NCBI RefSeq assembly: GCF_002161055.1
Contig: NZ_NFLT01000001.1
Coordinates: 310,001-374,000, forward strand
Source of the DNA: Tyzzerella sp. An114
GTDB taxonomy: Bacteria; Bacillota; Clostridia; Lachnospirales; Anaerotignaceae
Length of the DNA: 64,000 nt
Direction: 5' to 3'
A program made the position numbers and the translations under genes. A model generated the notes under the pieces. The model was not told the origin of the DNA. It saw nothing but the letters and a program-made list of their open reading frames with translations, and did not search any database. This document shows, one piece after another, positions 38,400-47,535 of this stretch (within the stretch, counting starts at the first letter, position 1; each line of letters begins with the position of its first letter).

Positions 38400-38471
38400 T
38401 TCATTCTTCCTTTCTTCATAGGGTCAGAGCATAAAGCCTTTCCCGTCAGATTTATTATTTTTTATTATTTA

Positions 38472-39554
38472 TTATTTTTTAAAAAAGGGTGAGTCCCCTC
38501 TTTCTTTTACAATCTCGTAACCTATATTTTTCATATTTTTTTCAAGAGATTTAAGACTTTCAGCAGCCTCATCACCTGTACAAATTTTATTATCATACAA
38601 TAGATAATTTTCTCTAAACTCTAAAGGTGATAAATTAGGCATTACAACATTAGCACCACAAAGTATTCCCAGTTCTCTGCCACCTTCTTTTACAGTGCCT
38701 AAAGCTGTTGTTGAAGGAAGTAAAGCTTTAGGAAGCATTATTCTTACAAGGGAAAGTAATAAAAGTGTTTCCTCAAGACTTCCACCTTTTTTATCACAAA
38801 ATGGTGTTGAGTGCTGGGGCAAAAATGGTCCTATCCCAACCATTTCAGGCTGAAATTTTTCCATAAACATTAAATCTTCAACTATACATTCAACTGTCTG
38901 AAAAGGTGAACCAACCATTATTCCACAGCCTGTTTGATAGCCTAATTTTTTAAGATTTTTAAGACATTCCATTCTATTGTCAAAACTCATACTTTCAGGG
39001 TGTAAGGTGCTATAATGTTTTTTGTCGGCAGTTTCATGTCTAAGCAAATATCTATCAGCACCAGCATTTTTCCATTTTTCATATGTTTCAAAGGATTTTT
39101 CACCAACAGACAAAGTTAAAGCACAGTCCGGAAAATTTTTCTTTATATTTTTTATTATACTTTCCATTCTATCATCATTAAAATATAAATCCTCTCCACC
39201 CTGTAAAACAAAAGTTTTAAATCCCAGCTGATACCCTTTTTCACAGCATTTTAATATAATATTTTCATCAAGTCTGTATCTCTCAATATCTTTATTACTT
39301 TTTCTAAGACCGCAATAATAACAATCATTTTTACAATAATTAGTAAATTCTATAAGACCTCGTATATAAATCTTATTGCCGAAATTTTCAAGTCTTATTT
39401 TTCTTGCTTTTTCTGAAGCATAAGAAAGTATACTGTCATTATCAAAGAGAGGAAGGGCTTTGTCTTTTTCTTTTCTAAACTCAACAATAATACTTTTCCA
39501 CTCATCAAAAGACAATCTTTTTTCTTTTTCAAGTTTATCAATAAGTTTTTTCAT
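38472..39554 (-). CDS. hydE: [FeFe]-hydrogenase maturase HydE
   Basis: 360 residues, radical SAM, with CKNDCYYCG (Cys74, 78, 81) and a BioB-like barrel containing LQGGEDLYF, SVGEKSFETYEKW, RHETAD and GIGPFLPQHSTPF. HydE acts on the iron-cysteine synthon produced by HydG during H-cluster assembly. It starts 3 bases after the upstream small gene's stop, so they are coupled. Confidence 0.95.
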   Translation of the reverse strand: MKKLIDKLEKEKRLSFDEWKSIIVEFRKEKDKALPLFDNDSILSYASEKARKIRLENFGNKIYIRGLIEFTNYCKNDCYYCGLRKSNKDIERYRLDENIILKCCEKGYQLGFKTFVLQGGEDLYFNDDRMESIIKNIKKNFPDCALTLSVGEKSFETYEKWKNAGADRYLLRHETADKKHYSTLHPESMSFDNRMECLKNLKKLGYQTGCGIMVGSPFQTVECIVEDLMFMEKFQPEMVGIGPFLPQHSTPFCDKKGGSLEETLLLLSLVRIMLPKALLPSTTALGTVKEGGRELGILCGANVVMPNLSPLEFRENYLLYDNKICTGDEAAESLKSLEKNMKNIGYEIVKERGDSPFFKK

Positions 39555-39557
39555 TTC

Positions 39558-39815
39558 CTATTCCTCGCCTTTAATATTTGAGTATACAGTTTTAGAGCTT
39601 ACACCCTCAATCATACCTAATTTACCTGAAAGGGCACTTATTATATTTTGAGGTGCATCAACAGCTATACTTATTATATTTACATTTCTTTTATGGTAAG
39701 GTATACCCATTCTACCAACTATATAACTTCCATAGTCATGAAGTATTTTATTTAAAGTCTCAACAGCATCAGGATTTTCAACCATAATTCCAATTAAAGC
39801 CACTCTATATTCCAA
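39558..39815 (-). CDS. TM1266-family hydrogenase-associated small protein
   Basis: 85 residues with an ACT/NikR-C-like ferredoxin-fold pattern: YRVALIGIMVENPDAVETLN, YIVGRMGIPYHKRNVNIISI and IEGVSSKTVYSN. These proteins are annotated as iron-only hydrogenase system regulators and usually sit with hydEFG. There is no DNA-binding domain, so the regulatory mode is unknown. The start is a TTG at 39815, 7 nt from AAGGAG. It is the first gene of the hyd operon and follows the leader described separately. Confidence 0.88.
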   Translation of the reverse strand: MEYRVALIGIMVENPDAVETLNKILHDYGSYIVGRMGIPYHKRNVNIISIAVDAPQNIISALSGKLGMIEGVSSKTVYSNIKGEE

Positions 39816-39831
39816 AAAAATTCTCCTTTCA

Positions 39832-39881
39832 AAATAAAAAATGCCTTAAAAGAAGGCACTAAAAAAACACCGTCCTTCTTT
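39832..39881 (-). promoter_or_regulatory. attenuator-like leader element of the hyd operon
   Basis: On the minus strand TGCCTT-CTTTT-AAGGCA followed by TTTTTTATTTT (39858-39832) is a good intrinsic terminator, about 20 bases before the first gene. The upstream AAAGAAGG (39881-39874) can pair over 8 bases with CCTTCTTT (39856-39849), which includes the terminator's 5' arm. The two folds exclude each other. This is the geometry of an attenuator; the signal is unknown. Confidence 0.6.
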
Positions 39882-39939
39882 CACATTTTTTAAAATTTGT
39901 GTCAGTAACTGTGTAAACAATAAACTTAAAATAAATCAT
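39859..39939 (-). CDS. possible 26-codon leader peptide before the hyd operon
   Basis: An ATG (39939-39937) opens a 26-residue frame ending in TAG at 39859, beginning MIYFKFIVY and ending KKCERRTVFF. A strong AAGGAGGAG lies 13 bases upstream (39962-39953), a little far; an adjacent in-frame TTG would be 10 away. Its Glu-Arg-Arg codons cover the antiterminator arm AAAGAAGG, and its stop touches the terminator stem, so ribosome position could steer folding. It may be only chance. Confidence 0.35.
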   Translation of the reverse strand: MIYFKFIVYTVTDTNFKKCERRTVFF

Positions 39940-40005
39940 CAAAGTTGGAAAACTCCTCCTTCTCTGAATATATAATAAGTTTGGTTTTTAAATTAAAGTA
40001 TACTC

Positions 40006-40034
40006 ATTATATCATATTTATAAATCCATTACAA
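40006..40034 (-). promoter_or_regulatory. candidate promoter of the hyd maturation operon
   Basis: Minus-strand TTGTAA (40034-40029) and a perfect TATAAT (40011-40006) have 17-nt spacing. Predicted transcription start is near 39999, giving a leader of about 180 nt. It lies just past the acylphosphatase terminator. Confidence 0.5.
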
Positions 40035-40046
40035 TTATCAAAAATA

Positions 40047-40078
40047 AAGAGAACCATTTTAATTAAAACAGTTCTCTT
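40047..40078 (-). terminator. terminator of acyP
   Basis: Outer stem AAGAGAAC/GTTCTCTT with inner TTTTAATTAAAA, followed on the minus strand by TATTTTTG, 7 bases past the acyP stop. Confidence 0.8.
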
Positions 40079-40084
40079 ACAAAA

Positions 40085-40354
40085 TCACCATTTTTCAACG
40101 AATGTTTTTTCACCTTCAACAAATGTCATGTCATAAACTTCCATAGAGTCAATTCTTATAAATCTGTTACTCTGCATTTTTTCTATAAGTGCCATAATAC
40201 GGACTTCACTTCCCTGAACTTCTGCCTCAACACTGCCGTCATATAGATTTCTTACCCAACCTGTAAGACCTAAATTTCTTGCATTGTATGTCATAGTATA
40301 GCGAAAACCTACCCCCTGCACTCTACCATAAAAAAAGTAATGTTTTCTTTTCAT
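40085..40354 (-). CDS. acyP: acylphosphatase
   Basis: 89 residues, the usual length. It hydrolyses acyl phosphates such as acetyl- or carbamoyl-phosphate. The active-site loop [11 protein letters not shown] includes the catalytic Arg, and [17 protein letters not shown] includes the catalytic Asn. ATG follows AGGAGGG. It is a single-gene unit between terminators; neighbours give no pathway clue. Confidence 0.94.
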   Translation of the reverse strand: MKRKHYFFYGRVQGVGFRYTMTYNARNLGLTGWVRNLYDGSVEAEVQGSEVRIMALIEKMQSNRFIRIDSMEVYDMTFVEGEKTFVEKW

Positions 40355-40417
40355 AAAATATCACCCTCCTATTGAGTATAATTAATTATATATCTTTAAC
40401 ATAATAAAAGACAATAA

Positions 40418-40450
40418 AAAAAGAAAAAGCATTCCTGCTTTTTCTTTTTT
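40418..40450 (-). terminator. terminator of the nucleoside salvage operon
   Basis: The perfect stem AAAAAAGAAAAAGCA/TGCTTTTTCTTTTTT with a 4-nt TTCC loop lies 6 bases past the adenosine deaminase stop; the minus strand continues as TATTGTC. Confidence 0.8.
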
Positions 40451-40456
40451 TATTAA

Positions 40457-41398
40457 TTATTTAATAAATCTTGCTTCCTCAGCATACTTTTGCATTTTTT
40501 CAATATCTGCATCAGTAAAACCAAGTTGTTCTTTAAGTATTTTAATTTCCTTATGAATATTAGTATCAGATACAGTCATATTATCAGAGTTTACAGTAAC
40601 TCTAACACCAGCATCAAAAAGTTTTTTGACAGGGTGTTTGTCTATACTATCAACAACTTTAGTCTGATAATTACTTGTAACACAAACCTCAAGAGTAACT
40701 CCCTTGTCAATAAGTTCTTCCATAAGCTCTTTGTCAAAAATTGCATTGACACCATGTCCAAGACGTTTTGTTCCATAGGAAAGAGCTTTTCTTATACTGT
40801 CAGGACCTGCCGCTTCTCCTGCGTGAATTGTTCTTAGTAAATTATATTCATTAGCTTTTTTAAATACATTTTCAAACATCTCAGTAGGATATAAAGACTC
40901 TGCACCAGCAAGGTCAACAGCACAGACAACATCACCCATATATTTTTTAGCAGTCTCTATTGTCTGTAAATTTTTATCCTCAATGTTTTCATTTCTCATA
41001 CAGCAAAGTATAAGACCACATTTTATATTAGGATATTTTTCCATTCCTCTTTTTGCACCTTTTATAGCAGCTTCAACAATTTCATCTTGAGATAATCCTT
41101 TTTCTGTTGAAAGCTGTGGAGCAAAACGTATTTCTGCATAGTCAACTCCAATATTTGAAAGGTCTTCCACAAGCTCAAAAGTAACTCTCTCAATAGCATC
41201 AGCTGTTTGAAGAACTTTAAGAGGAACATCAAATCTTTCAAGACATTCATGAAGTGTCTTACAATCATCAGGGACTTTCATCATAAATTTAAGTTCATCA
41301 ATATCTTTTGCACCTAAGTCAATACCTTGAATTTTAGCAAGCTCCCAAACTGTTTCCGGTCTTAAAGAGCCGTCAAGATGTAAATGAAGTTCTGTCAT
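40457..41398 (-). CDS. add: adenosine deaminase
   Basis: 313 residues of the metal-dependent hydrolase family. It deaminates (deoxy)adenosine to inosine. Visible are the metal ligands HLHLDGSLR, the substrate loop HAGEAAG (catalytic Glu), RLGHGVNA, and VTVNSDNM, where SDN replaces the more common SDDP. The start ATG overlaps the stop of the upstream permease (ATGA), so translation is coupled. It is the last gene of a nucleoside importer operon and would process imported adenosine. Confidence 0.92.
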   Translation of the reverse strand: MTELHLHLDGSLRPETVWELAKIQGIDLGAKDIDELKFMMKVPDDCKTLHECLERFDVPLKVLQTADAIERVTFELVEDLSNIGVDYAEIRFAPQLSTEKGLSQDEIVEAAIKGAKRGMEKYPNIKCGLILCCMRNENIEDKNLQTIETAKKYMGDVVCAVDLAGAESLYPTEMFENVFKKANEYNLLRTIHAGEAAGPDSIRKALSYGTKRLGHGVNAIFDKELMEELIDKGVTLEVCVTSNYQTKVVDSIDKHPVKKLFDAGVRVTVNSDNMTVSDTNIHKEIKILKEQLGFTDADIEKMQKYAEEARFIK

Positions 41399-42360
41399 TT
41401 TACGTGTGTCTCCCCTTTCTTAGCATTATTCATCTGTCTTTTAAGTTTATTTCTTTCAACCATAGCACAGTACCATGTATAAACAATTATTATTATAAGA
41501 TATGGCATAAGCTGTATAAACTGGAGAGGTATACCTGAAGATTGGAGATAGTTCGCAAGACTTGAACAGAAACCAAATATAAGAGATGCAAACATACCTA
41601 TAACAGCATTACCGGCAGCAATAGCCTGTGTAGCAAGGGCAATATAACCTCTACCAGCGGTCATTCCTGATGAGAAAAGACCTACATATCCCATTGAAAG
41701 GAAAGCTCCTGACATACCTGTCAAAATACCACTTATTACAAGAGCAATATATTTTACTTTTTGAACTGAAATACCAACAGATTCAGCAGCTTCCGGAGAC
41801 TCACCAACAGCTCTTATATGCATACCTAATCTAGTATATTTAAACATATACCATATTACAATAACAAGTATAAAAGCTACATAAGTAAGTATGTGATGAC
41901 CTGAAAGTATTGTACCAATTACAGGAATATCCTGTATAACAGGTATATTTACATTAGGTAATTTAAGTGAGTGAAGTGATGTTGAAGCACCTTTTTCACC
42001 TGTTATGAGATAAAGTACAAATATAGTACCACCGGAAGCCAATGTATTTATGGCAATACCAGATATAACAGCATTTGATTTAAGTTTTAAAACGAAATAG
42101 GCAAGTATATTACTTATAACAAAGCCTGCCAAAACAGCTCCCAAAAATCCAACGAAAGCACTCTGTGTAAAAGCACTTACAACAACTCCCACAAAGGCAG
42201 ATATAAGCATTATACCTTCAAGGGCAATATTACTTGTTCCTGAACGAGATGCAACCATAGCTCCCAATGTTGTTAAAAGTACAGGAGTTGCACTACGGAA
42301 CATGGCAAAATAGAAATCAGGCACACTTAATGCACCAAATATGTCTCTTAAAATCTCCAT
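41395..42360 (-). CDS. nucleoside ABC transporter permease (BPD_transp_2, second subunit)
   Basis: 321 residues, about eight membrane helices. It has SRSGTSNIALEGIMLISAF, a typical signature of the NupQ/YufQ-type permease, plus SVQKVKYIALVISGILTGMSGAFLS and GRGYIALATQAIAAG. Pairs with the permease ending one base upstream and the two-domain ATPase. Imports nucleosides delivered by the Bmp lipoprotein. Confidence 0.92.
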   Translation of the reverse strand: MEILRDIFGALSVPDFYFAMFRSATPVLLTTLGAMVASRSGTSNIALEGIMLISAFVGVVVSAFTQSAFVGFLGAVLAGFVISNILAYFVLKLKSNAVISGIAINTLASGGTIFVLYLITGEKGASTSLHSLKLPNVNIPVIQDIPVIGTILSGHHILTYVAFILVIVIWYMFKYTRLGMHIRAVGESPEAAESVGISVQKVKYIALVISGILTGMSGAFLSMGYVGLFSSGMTAGRGYIALATQAIAAGNAVIGMFASLIFGFCSSLANYLQSSGIPLQFIQLMPYLIIIIVYTWYCAMVERNKLKRQMNNAKKGETHVK

Positions 42361-42361
42361 A

Positions 42362-43408
42362 TTATGCTTCCTCCTTTAATACTTTTTTAGCTTCCTGTCT
42401 CTGTTTCCAACCAGCCATAAATCTTTCAGCAGTTATAAAGAGTATAAGTACCGCCTGAACGATAGAAACAAGTTCATTCTGAACATCAGAACGTCTTGAC
42501 ATAAGGTCAGCACCTACACGAATATAAGCAAGGAAAAATGCTGCAAAAGGAACAAACTTAGGATTGTTTCCAGAAAGTATAGCTATAATAACACCGTCCC
42601 AAGCATAAGAAGGTGAGTCCTGCCAATTAAATCTCTGATACATACCAAGCTGTTCAACAGCTCCACCAAGACCTGCAACAGCTCCTGCAATAACCTGTGT
42701 AAGTATTATTACACGACTTGTATTTATACCGCTGTATTTTGCAAACTCTGGATTGCTACCTGAAATACGTATTTCATATCCAAATTTTGTTTTATATACA
42801 AGTAAATATAAAAGTATAACAACAACTATTGCTATAACAAAACCCCAATGAAGTTTTGTACCACTTAACATATTTCCTAAAGTAGCAGTAGGTGAATATT
42901 TTAAAGATGCAAAAGTTCCCGCCTCTCTATCTACAAAGAAACGATTTACTGTATATATTCCAAGATAGAAAAATACATAGTTAAACATCAAAGATGTAAC
43001 AAGCTCATTAGCTTTAAATTTTACTTTAAGTATAGCAGGTATACTTCCTATAACACCACCTATTAAAGCCGCAACTATAAATATAACAATAGGGTGTATT
43101 ATCATTGGTAAAGGTATCATAATAGCTATTGCCGCAGCTATAACACCACCTGTATAAAGTGAAGCATCAGCAATCATTGAAAAGTTACCTGATTTAAACA
43201 CAAGTCCAAGGGCAAGACCTGTAAACATGAGAGGAATACTACTTGCAAAAACATCAAATAAATGACGTTTTGACTGTAAAGGTCCTAAAAACAGATTATA
43301 AATAGCTGTGCCTGGCTCATTACTTATTGAAAATATTATAATAACCGTCAAAAGAATAGCAATAGCAAAGGCACATGCAAGACGAACAGCTGTAAATTTT
43401 TTATTCAC
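42362..43408 (-). CDS. nucleoside ABC transporter permease (BPD_transp_2, first subunit)
   Basis: 348 residues, about ten membrane helices, NupP/YufP-like. Features are LMFTGLALGLVFKSGNFSMI, ANELVTSLMFNYV and AVAGLGGAVEQLGMYQRF. I prefer the GTG start at 43408, 8 nt from GGAGG. This overlaps the ATPase gene's stop by 8 bases, so the genes are coupled. A TTG five codons earlier is less well placed. Confidence 0.9.
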   Translation of the reverse strand: MNKKFTAVRLACAFAIAILLTVIIIFSISNEPGTAIYNLFLGPLQSKRHLFDVFASSIPLMFTGLALGLVFKSGNFSMIADASLYTGGVIAAAIAIMIPLPMIIHPIVIFIVAALIGGVIGSIPAILKVKFKANELVTSLMFNYVFFYLGIYTVNRFFVDREAGTFASLKYSPTATLGNMLSGTKLHWGFVIAIVVVILLYLLVYKTKFGYEIRISGSNPEFAKYSGINTSRVIILTQVIAGAVAGLGGAVEQLGMYQRFNWQDSPSYAWDGVIIAILSGNNPKFVPFAAFFLAYIRVGADLMSRRSDVQNELVSIVQAVLILFITAERFMAGWKQRQEAKKVLKEEA

Positions 43409-44957
43409 TATAAGCACCTCCAATATGTTCCTTTGTATCTTCTTTTACTCCAAGCATATAAAGACCAAGTTCTTTTTCTGATGTATTTTTAACATCATCA
43501 ATATATCCAACAACTCTACCTTCATGCATAACGATTATTGTATCACTTAAAGAGAGTATCTCACTAAGGTCAGCAGATACAAGCAATATAGCTTTTCTGT
43601 TTTTTCTCATTTCAACTATTTTTTTACGTATAAATTCAATAGCACCAACGTCAATTCCTCGTGTAGGCTGGTTCATTATCAAAAGGTCTGGCATATAGTC
43701 ATACTCACGACCAACAACAACCTTTTGCACATTACCACCTGAAAGTTCTGATATTGACTGTTTTGAATTATCATATTTTACAAGAAACTCTTCAAGTATT
43801 TTGTTTGTAAACTCTGTAATTTTCTTTGAGTCCAAAAGTCCTCTTGTTTTAAGTTTATCTGTATAATAAATTTTTGATATGGCATTATCCTCAAGAGAAA
43901 GTTTTGGAGCTGTTCCATATCTCATTCTATCCTCAGAAACATGAGAAATTCCTGACTCCTGACGTTTTAAAACAGATGCATTTGATATATCTTTTCCGTT
44001 TATAAATATACTTCCTTTTTGCTGTTTTAAAACTCCCACAATGATTTCTATAAGTTCAGACTGACCATTTCCGTCAATACCGGCAACACCCAAAATCTGA
44101 CCTTCTTTAATTGAAAATGAAACATCATCAACTTTTGTTTTGCCGAAATGGTCTGTATACATAAGATTTTTAACAGAAAATACAGTTTTACCAAAATCAG
44201 CTTCATCTTTTTCAATGTCAAGACTTACATCACGACCAACCATGAGACGGGAAATTTCATTTTCATCAAGGTCTTTTATATCATAAGTACCCATTGTTTT
44301 TCCGTCTCTTAAAATAGTCATTCTGCTACAAAGAGCTTTTACCTCATTAAGTTTATGGGATATAAATATAATTGTATGTCCTTTATCTCTTAAAAGTTTT
44401 AACTGTTCAAAAAGCTCCTCTGTCTCCTGTGGTGTAAGTACAGCAGTAGGCTCGTCAAGTATAAGTATATGAGCACCTCTATAAAGAGCCTTTAAAATTT
44501 CAAGTTTCTGACGCATAGCAAGAGAAATATCCTGAACTTTTTCCTCTGCATCAACTTTTAAGTTATAGTTTTTAGAAAGCTCCTTTGTAATTTCAACAGC
44601 TTTTTTTCTATCAACCTTTATACTTGTACCTGTCTCAGCACCAAGTATAAGATTTTCTGCAACAGTCATTGAAGGAACCTGCATAAAATGCTGATGAACC
44701 ATTCCAAGACCTGCTGCTATGGCATCTTTTGAAGAAGAAAAATGCATTTCTTTTCCATCTACAATTATACTTCCCTCTGTTGGGCTTATCATACCAAAAA
44801 GCATTTTCATAAGTGTAGATTTTCCTGCACCATTTTCTCCTACAAGAGCGTGAATTTCACCTTTTTTAATCTGAAGATTTACATTGTGATTGGCAACAAC
44901 TCCACCGGGATAAACCTTTGTCACATTGCGTGCCTCAAGTATAAAATCATGCTCCAT
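43401..44957 (-). CDS. nucleoside ABC transporter ATP-binding protein (two ABC domains)
   Basis: 518 residues with tandem ABC domains, as in NupO/YufO and sugar importers. Domain 1 has the Walker A GENGAGKST and Walker B ILILDEPTAVLTP. Domain 2 has a degenerate Walker A (GIDGNGQSE), a good signature LSGGNVQKVVVGRE and Walker B LLIMNQPTRGIDV. I start at ATG 44957, 8 nt from AAAGGA; the frame is open 31 codons further upstream, but that part is in the intergenic hairpin region. The degenerate second site is normal in this family. Confidence 0.93.
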   Translation of the reverse strand: MEHDFILEARNVTKVYPGGVVANHNVNLQIKKGEIHALVGENGAGKSTLMKMLFGMISPTEGSIIVDGKEMHFSSSKDAIAAGLGMVHQHFMQVPSMTVAENLILGAETGTSIKVDRKKAVEITKELSKNYNLKVDAEEKVQDISLAMRQKLEILKALYRGAHILILDEPTAVLTPQETEELFEQLKLLRDKGHTIIFISHKLNEVKALCSRMTILRDGKTMGTYDIKDLDENEISRLMVGRDVSLDIEKDEADFGKTVFSVKNLMYTDHFGKTKVDDVSFSIKEGQILGVAGIDGNGQSELIEIIVGVLKQQKGSIFINGKDISNASVLKRQESGISHVSEDRMRYGTAPKLSLEDNAISKIYYTDKLKTRGLLDSKKITEFTNKILEEFLVKYDNSKQSISELSGGNVQKVVVGREYDYMPDLLIMNQPTRGIDVGAIEFIRKKIVEMRKNRKAILLVSADLSEILSLSDTIIVMHEGRVVGYIDDVKNTSEKELGLYMLGVKEDTKEHIGGAYSE

Positions 44958-45011
44958 ACCCACATTCCTTTCATATGATTTATTTGTATTTATAGTTGTA
45001 TTACTAAAATA

Positions 45012-45039
45012 AAGCTGTCGCATTACTGCAACAGCTTTA
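45012..45039 (-). terminator. intra-operon stem-loop between bmp and the ABC ATPase gene
   Basis: The stem AAAGCTGT/ACAGCTTT has a 12-nt loop and is followed on the minus strand by ATTTTAG, 11 bases after the binding-protein stop. Partial termination or mRNA protection would keep the binding protein in excess over the transporter, a common arrangement. Confidence 0.65.
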
Positions 45040-45050
45040 AAATATTTCAA

Positions 45051-46187
45051 TTACTGAGCACTGTTTATAATTTCTTTTAATGTTGCTTCGTCCATACCAT
45101 AAGCAGTACTTACAGTTACTTCACCATTTAATATTTTCTGTTTTGCATCTTCAACGCTATTTCTTATATCTTCAGGAACAACTGATTTATAAATATCATT
45201 GTCTGCAATTCCAACTGCATTTTCAGCAAGTCCAAGCTGTTCATATGTTCCATAAGGAAGTGTTCCCTCAAGTTCTTTTTCTATTGAGTTGTAAATACTT
45301 GTTCCAACACCTTTTATTGCAGAAGAAATGATGTAGTTTGCTTCATCTTTTCCTTCATAAGCAAGAGCCTGGTCAGAGTCAACACCGATTACATATTTCT
45401 GACTTTCTGCACCAGCTTCAATAACACCAACAGAAGCAGGACCAGCTGCAACGAATACACAGTCAGCACCACCTGAGTACTGTGTAAGAGCAAGCTCTTT
45501 AGCAGTAGCAGAGTCTGTATATGAACCTACATAAGATACAAGAACTTTTATGTCAGGGTTCATAAATTTTGCACCTTCAATATATCCTACAACAGAGTCA
45601 TTTATAACAGCTGCTGTATCTTTAGCACCAACAAAACCTATTGTTGCTTCAGGATTAGCAAATTCCATGTCTGATGTTGTAACACCAGCAGCAAGAACAC
45701 CTGCAAGGAAAGCAGCTTCGTTCTGTTTGTAGCTCATTGAGTAAACATTTTCAAGTCCAAGAGAATAGTCAACATCTGTGTCAAATATGATATATTTCTT
45801 TTCTGGATATTGTGGAGCAACTCTTTCAAGGTTTTCTTTCATATCCCATGTTCCAACGATAATTACATCAGCATCAGAATCAGAAGCATCTAAAAGTGAG
45901 CCTTCAAATTTTGTTTTATCGTTACCCATTTCAATCATTTCAACTTCACATTTGTCACTTAAATCAGCTTTAATTTTTTCCATACCTTCCTGAGCAGAGT
46001 CATTAAAAGCTTTATCTCCAAATGAACCTGTAACAAGAAGACTTACTTTTAATTTGTCTCCTGTGTTTTCCTCTGTTGTTGTTCCAGCATTGTTATCTTC
46101 AGTAGTTTCTGTTTTTCCACCACAACCTGCAAGCATTGAAACAACCATTAAAGCCATTACAAAACCACTTAATATTTTTTTCTTCAT
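45051..46187 (-). CDS. BMP-family nucleoside-binding lipoprotein
   Basis: 378 residues. A lipoprotein signal peptide ends at LAGCGG (lipidated Cys near residue 22), followed by a Thr/Glu-rich linker and the Bmp/PnrA domain (SLLVTGSFGDKAFNDSAQEGMEK, IVGTWDM, VFVAAGPASVGVIEA, GVDSDQA). It captures purine or other nucleosides outside the membrane for the ABC importer. The ATG overlaps the stop of the M20 gene (ATGA). Confidence 0.94.
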   Translation of the reverse strand: MKKKILSGFVMALMVVSMLAGCGGKTETTEDNNAGTTTEENTGDKLKVSLLVTGSFGDKAFNDSAQEGMEKIKADLSDKCEVEMIEMGNDKTKFEGSLLDASDSDADVIIVGTWDMKENLERVAPQYPEKKYIIFDTDVDYSLGLENVYSMSYKQNEAAFLAGVLAAGVTTSDMEFANPEATIGFVGAKDTAAVINDSVVGYIEGAKFMNPDIKVLVSYVGSYTDSATAKELALTQYSGGADCVFVAAGPASVGVIEAGAESQKYVIGVDSDQALAYEGKDEANYIISSAIKGVGTSIYNSIEKELEGTLPYGTYEQLGLAENAVGIADNDIYKSVVPEDIRNSVEDAKQKILNGEVTVSTAYGMDEATLKEIINSAQ

Positions 46188-47506
46188 AGTATCTCTGTCT
46201 CCTTTTTATAAATAGTTGATTTATTAAGATTATCCAGAAGTTCTAGATAATTTTCTTTACTCATTACAGGTTTAAATCTTTCTTTTATTGAATAGGCTTT
46301 TTCTCCTCCATTAGAAAGAAGGTCTATAATAGTATCAGCAAAATAATGAGCTGGTACTTTATAAGCCTGTTCATAGTCTGCTGTTTTAAAGTCAACACCA
46401 TGCATTGTTCCTGTAAAACCTGCCACACCAATTTCAACAGTAGGCCACATCATAGATATATCACCCATATCACCTGAAGCAAATCCATGAGTTCCCTGTG
46501 CAACCCATTCTGGTCCCATATATTTTAAAATATGCTCTTTAACAAGCTCTGTAAGGTTTTCGTCTTGATGAAGTGGGAAATATCCCGGTGTATCCTGAAT
46601 TTCAACATCACAGCCAATAGCATAAGCTCCAGCTTTTATAGCTCTTTCAACCTTTTCATTAGTTTCAAATATAGCATCTACTGTTTTTGCTCTTACATAC
46701 ATTTCAAGCTGTGTTCTTGAAGGAACTGTGTTTACAGTTTGTCCTCCCTCTGACATAACGAAATGAACTCTTATAGCATCTTCTTCTTTAAATGTCTCTC
46801 TAAGGAAATTAATACCAGACATAGCAAGATTAGCTGCATTTAAAGCATTTACACCACCAGCAGGATTACTTCCAGCATGGGCAGCTTTTCCATAGAATAT
46901 AACTCTCTTACCAATAAAACCATTAAGTCCTGCACCTATCTCAGCATGATATTTTTCCATATCAAGACCCATAGCATGACAAGAAAGAACTATATCAACA
47001 TCATCAAAAATTCCAAGGGAAATCATCTCCTGTTTTCCTGAGGGGTGGGATATTTTTCCCTCTTTTATAAGATTTTTTCTGTAATCCATATCACAGAATT
47101 CTTCAGCAGGAGTTACAACAAGGGTAACTTTTCCACAAAGTTTATCAAGAGTATTTGCCTCTTTAAGGGCAACAAAAAGACTTAACATAACCCCAATTTG
47201 AGCATAATGACCACAAGTATGGGCAGCATTATCATCTTTATTTGCGTAAGGGTGGTTAAGTGTTGGCACAGCGTCAAGCTCACATATAAGTGCAATATGT
47301 GGTCCTTCTTTTCCTGAGTCAATTTCTGAAAGTATACCTGTATAGGCACAGTCTCTGTACGGAATACACGCCTTTTCAAGAACATCTATAACTTTTTTCC
47401 TTGTATTAAACTCTTTGTAACCAAGTTCAGGGTGTTTATATATGTCCTCGCAAAGATTGATAATACTTTCAAGTTGTTTGTCTAATATACCATGAATGTC
47501 CGTCAT
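46184..47506 (-). CDS. M20-family amidohydrolase (AbgB-like)
   Basis: 440 residues of the M20D group. The metal and catalytic motifs are HPELGYKEFNTR, ALICELDAVP, HTCGHYAQIG, TPAEEFCD, LSCHAMGLDM and TMHGVDFKTADYEQAY; a dimerisation lid lies between them (YGKAAHAGSNPAGGVNAL). Such enzymes remove amide-linked groups from amino acids or similar compounds. Here it leads the nucleoside import operon and is translationally coupled to bmp. No family precedent known to me ties it to nucleosides, so its substrate is open. Confidence 0.88.
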   Translation of the reverse strand: MTDIHGILDKQLESIINLCEDIYKHPELGYKEFNTRKKVIDVLEKACIPYRDCAYTGILSEIDSGKEGPHIALICELDAVPTLNHPYANKDDNAAHTCGHYAQIGVMLSLFVALKEANTLDKLCGKVTLVVTPAEEFCDMDYRKNLIKEGKISHPSGKQEMISLGIFDDVDIVLSCHAMGLDMEKYHAEIGAGLNGFIGKRVIFYGKAAHAGSNPAGGVNALNAANLAMSGINFLRETFKEEDAIRVHFVMSEGGQTVNTVPSRTQLEMYVRAKTVDAIFETNEKVERAIKAGAYAIGCDVEIQDTPGYFPLHQDENLTELVKEHILKYMGPEWVAQGTHGFASGDMGDISMMWPTVEIGVAGFTGTMHGVDFKTADYEQAYKVPAHYFADTIIDLLSNGGEKAYSIKERFKPVMSKENYLELLDNLNKSTIYKKETEIL

Positions 47507-47535
47507 ATCAACCCTCCATATTAAGTTACACTAAT

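Noticed and set aside
39816-40034. known riboswitch class in the hyd leader
   Set aside because: I looked for signs of SAM, TPP, FMN, lysine, glycine and cobalamin aptamers and saw no matching conserved boxes, so I describe it as an attenuator-like structure only.
43401-45050. longer ABC ATPase start at 45050
   Set aside because: The extra 31 codons cover the intra-operon hairpin and lack family similarity; ATG 44957 has a proper ribosome binding site.
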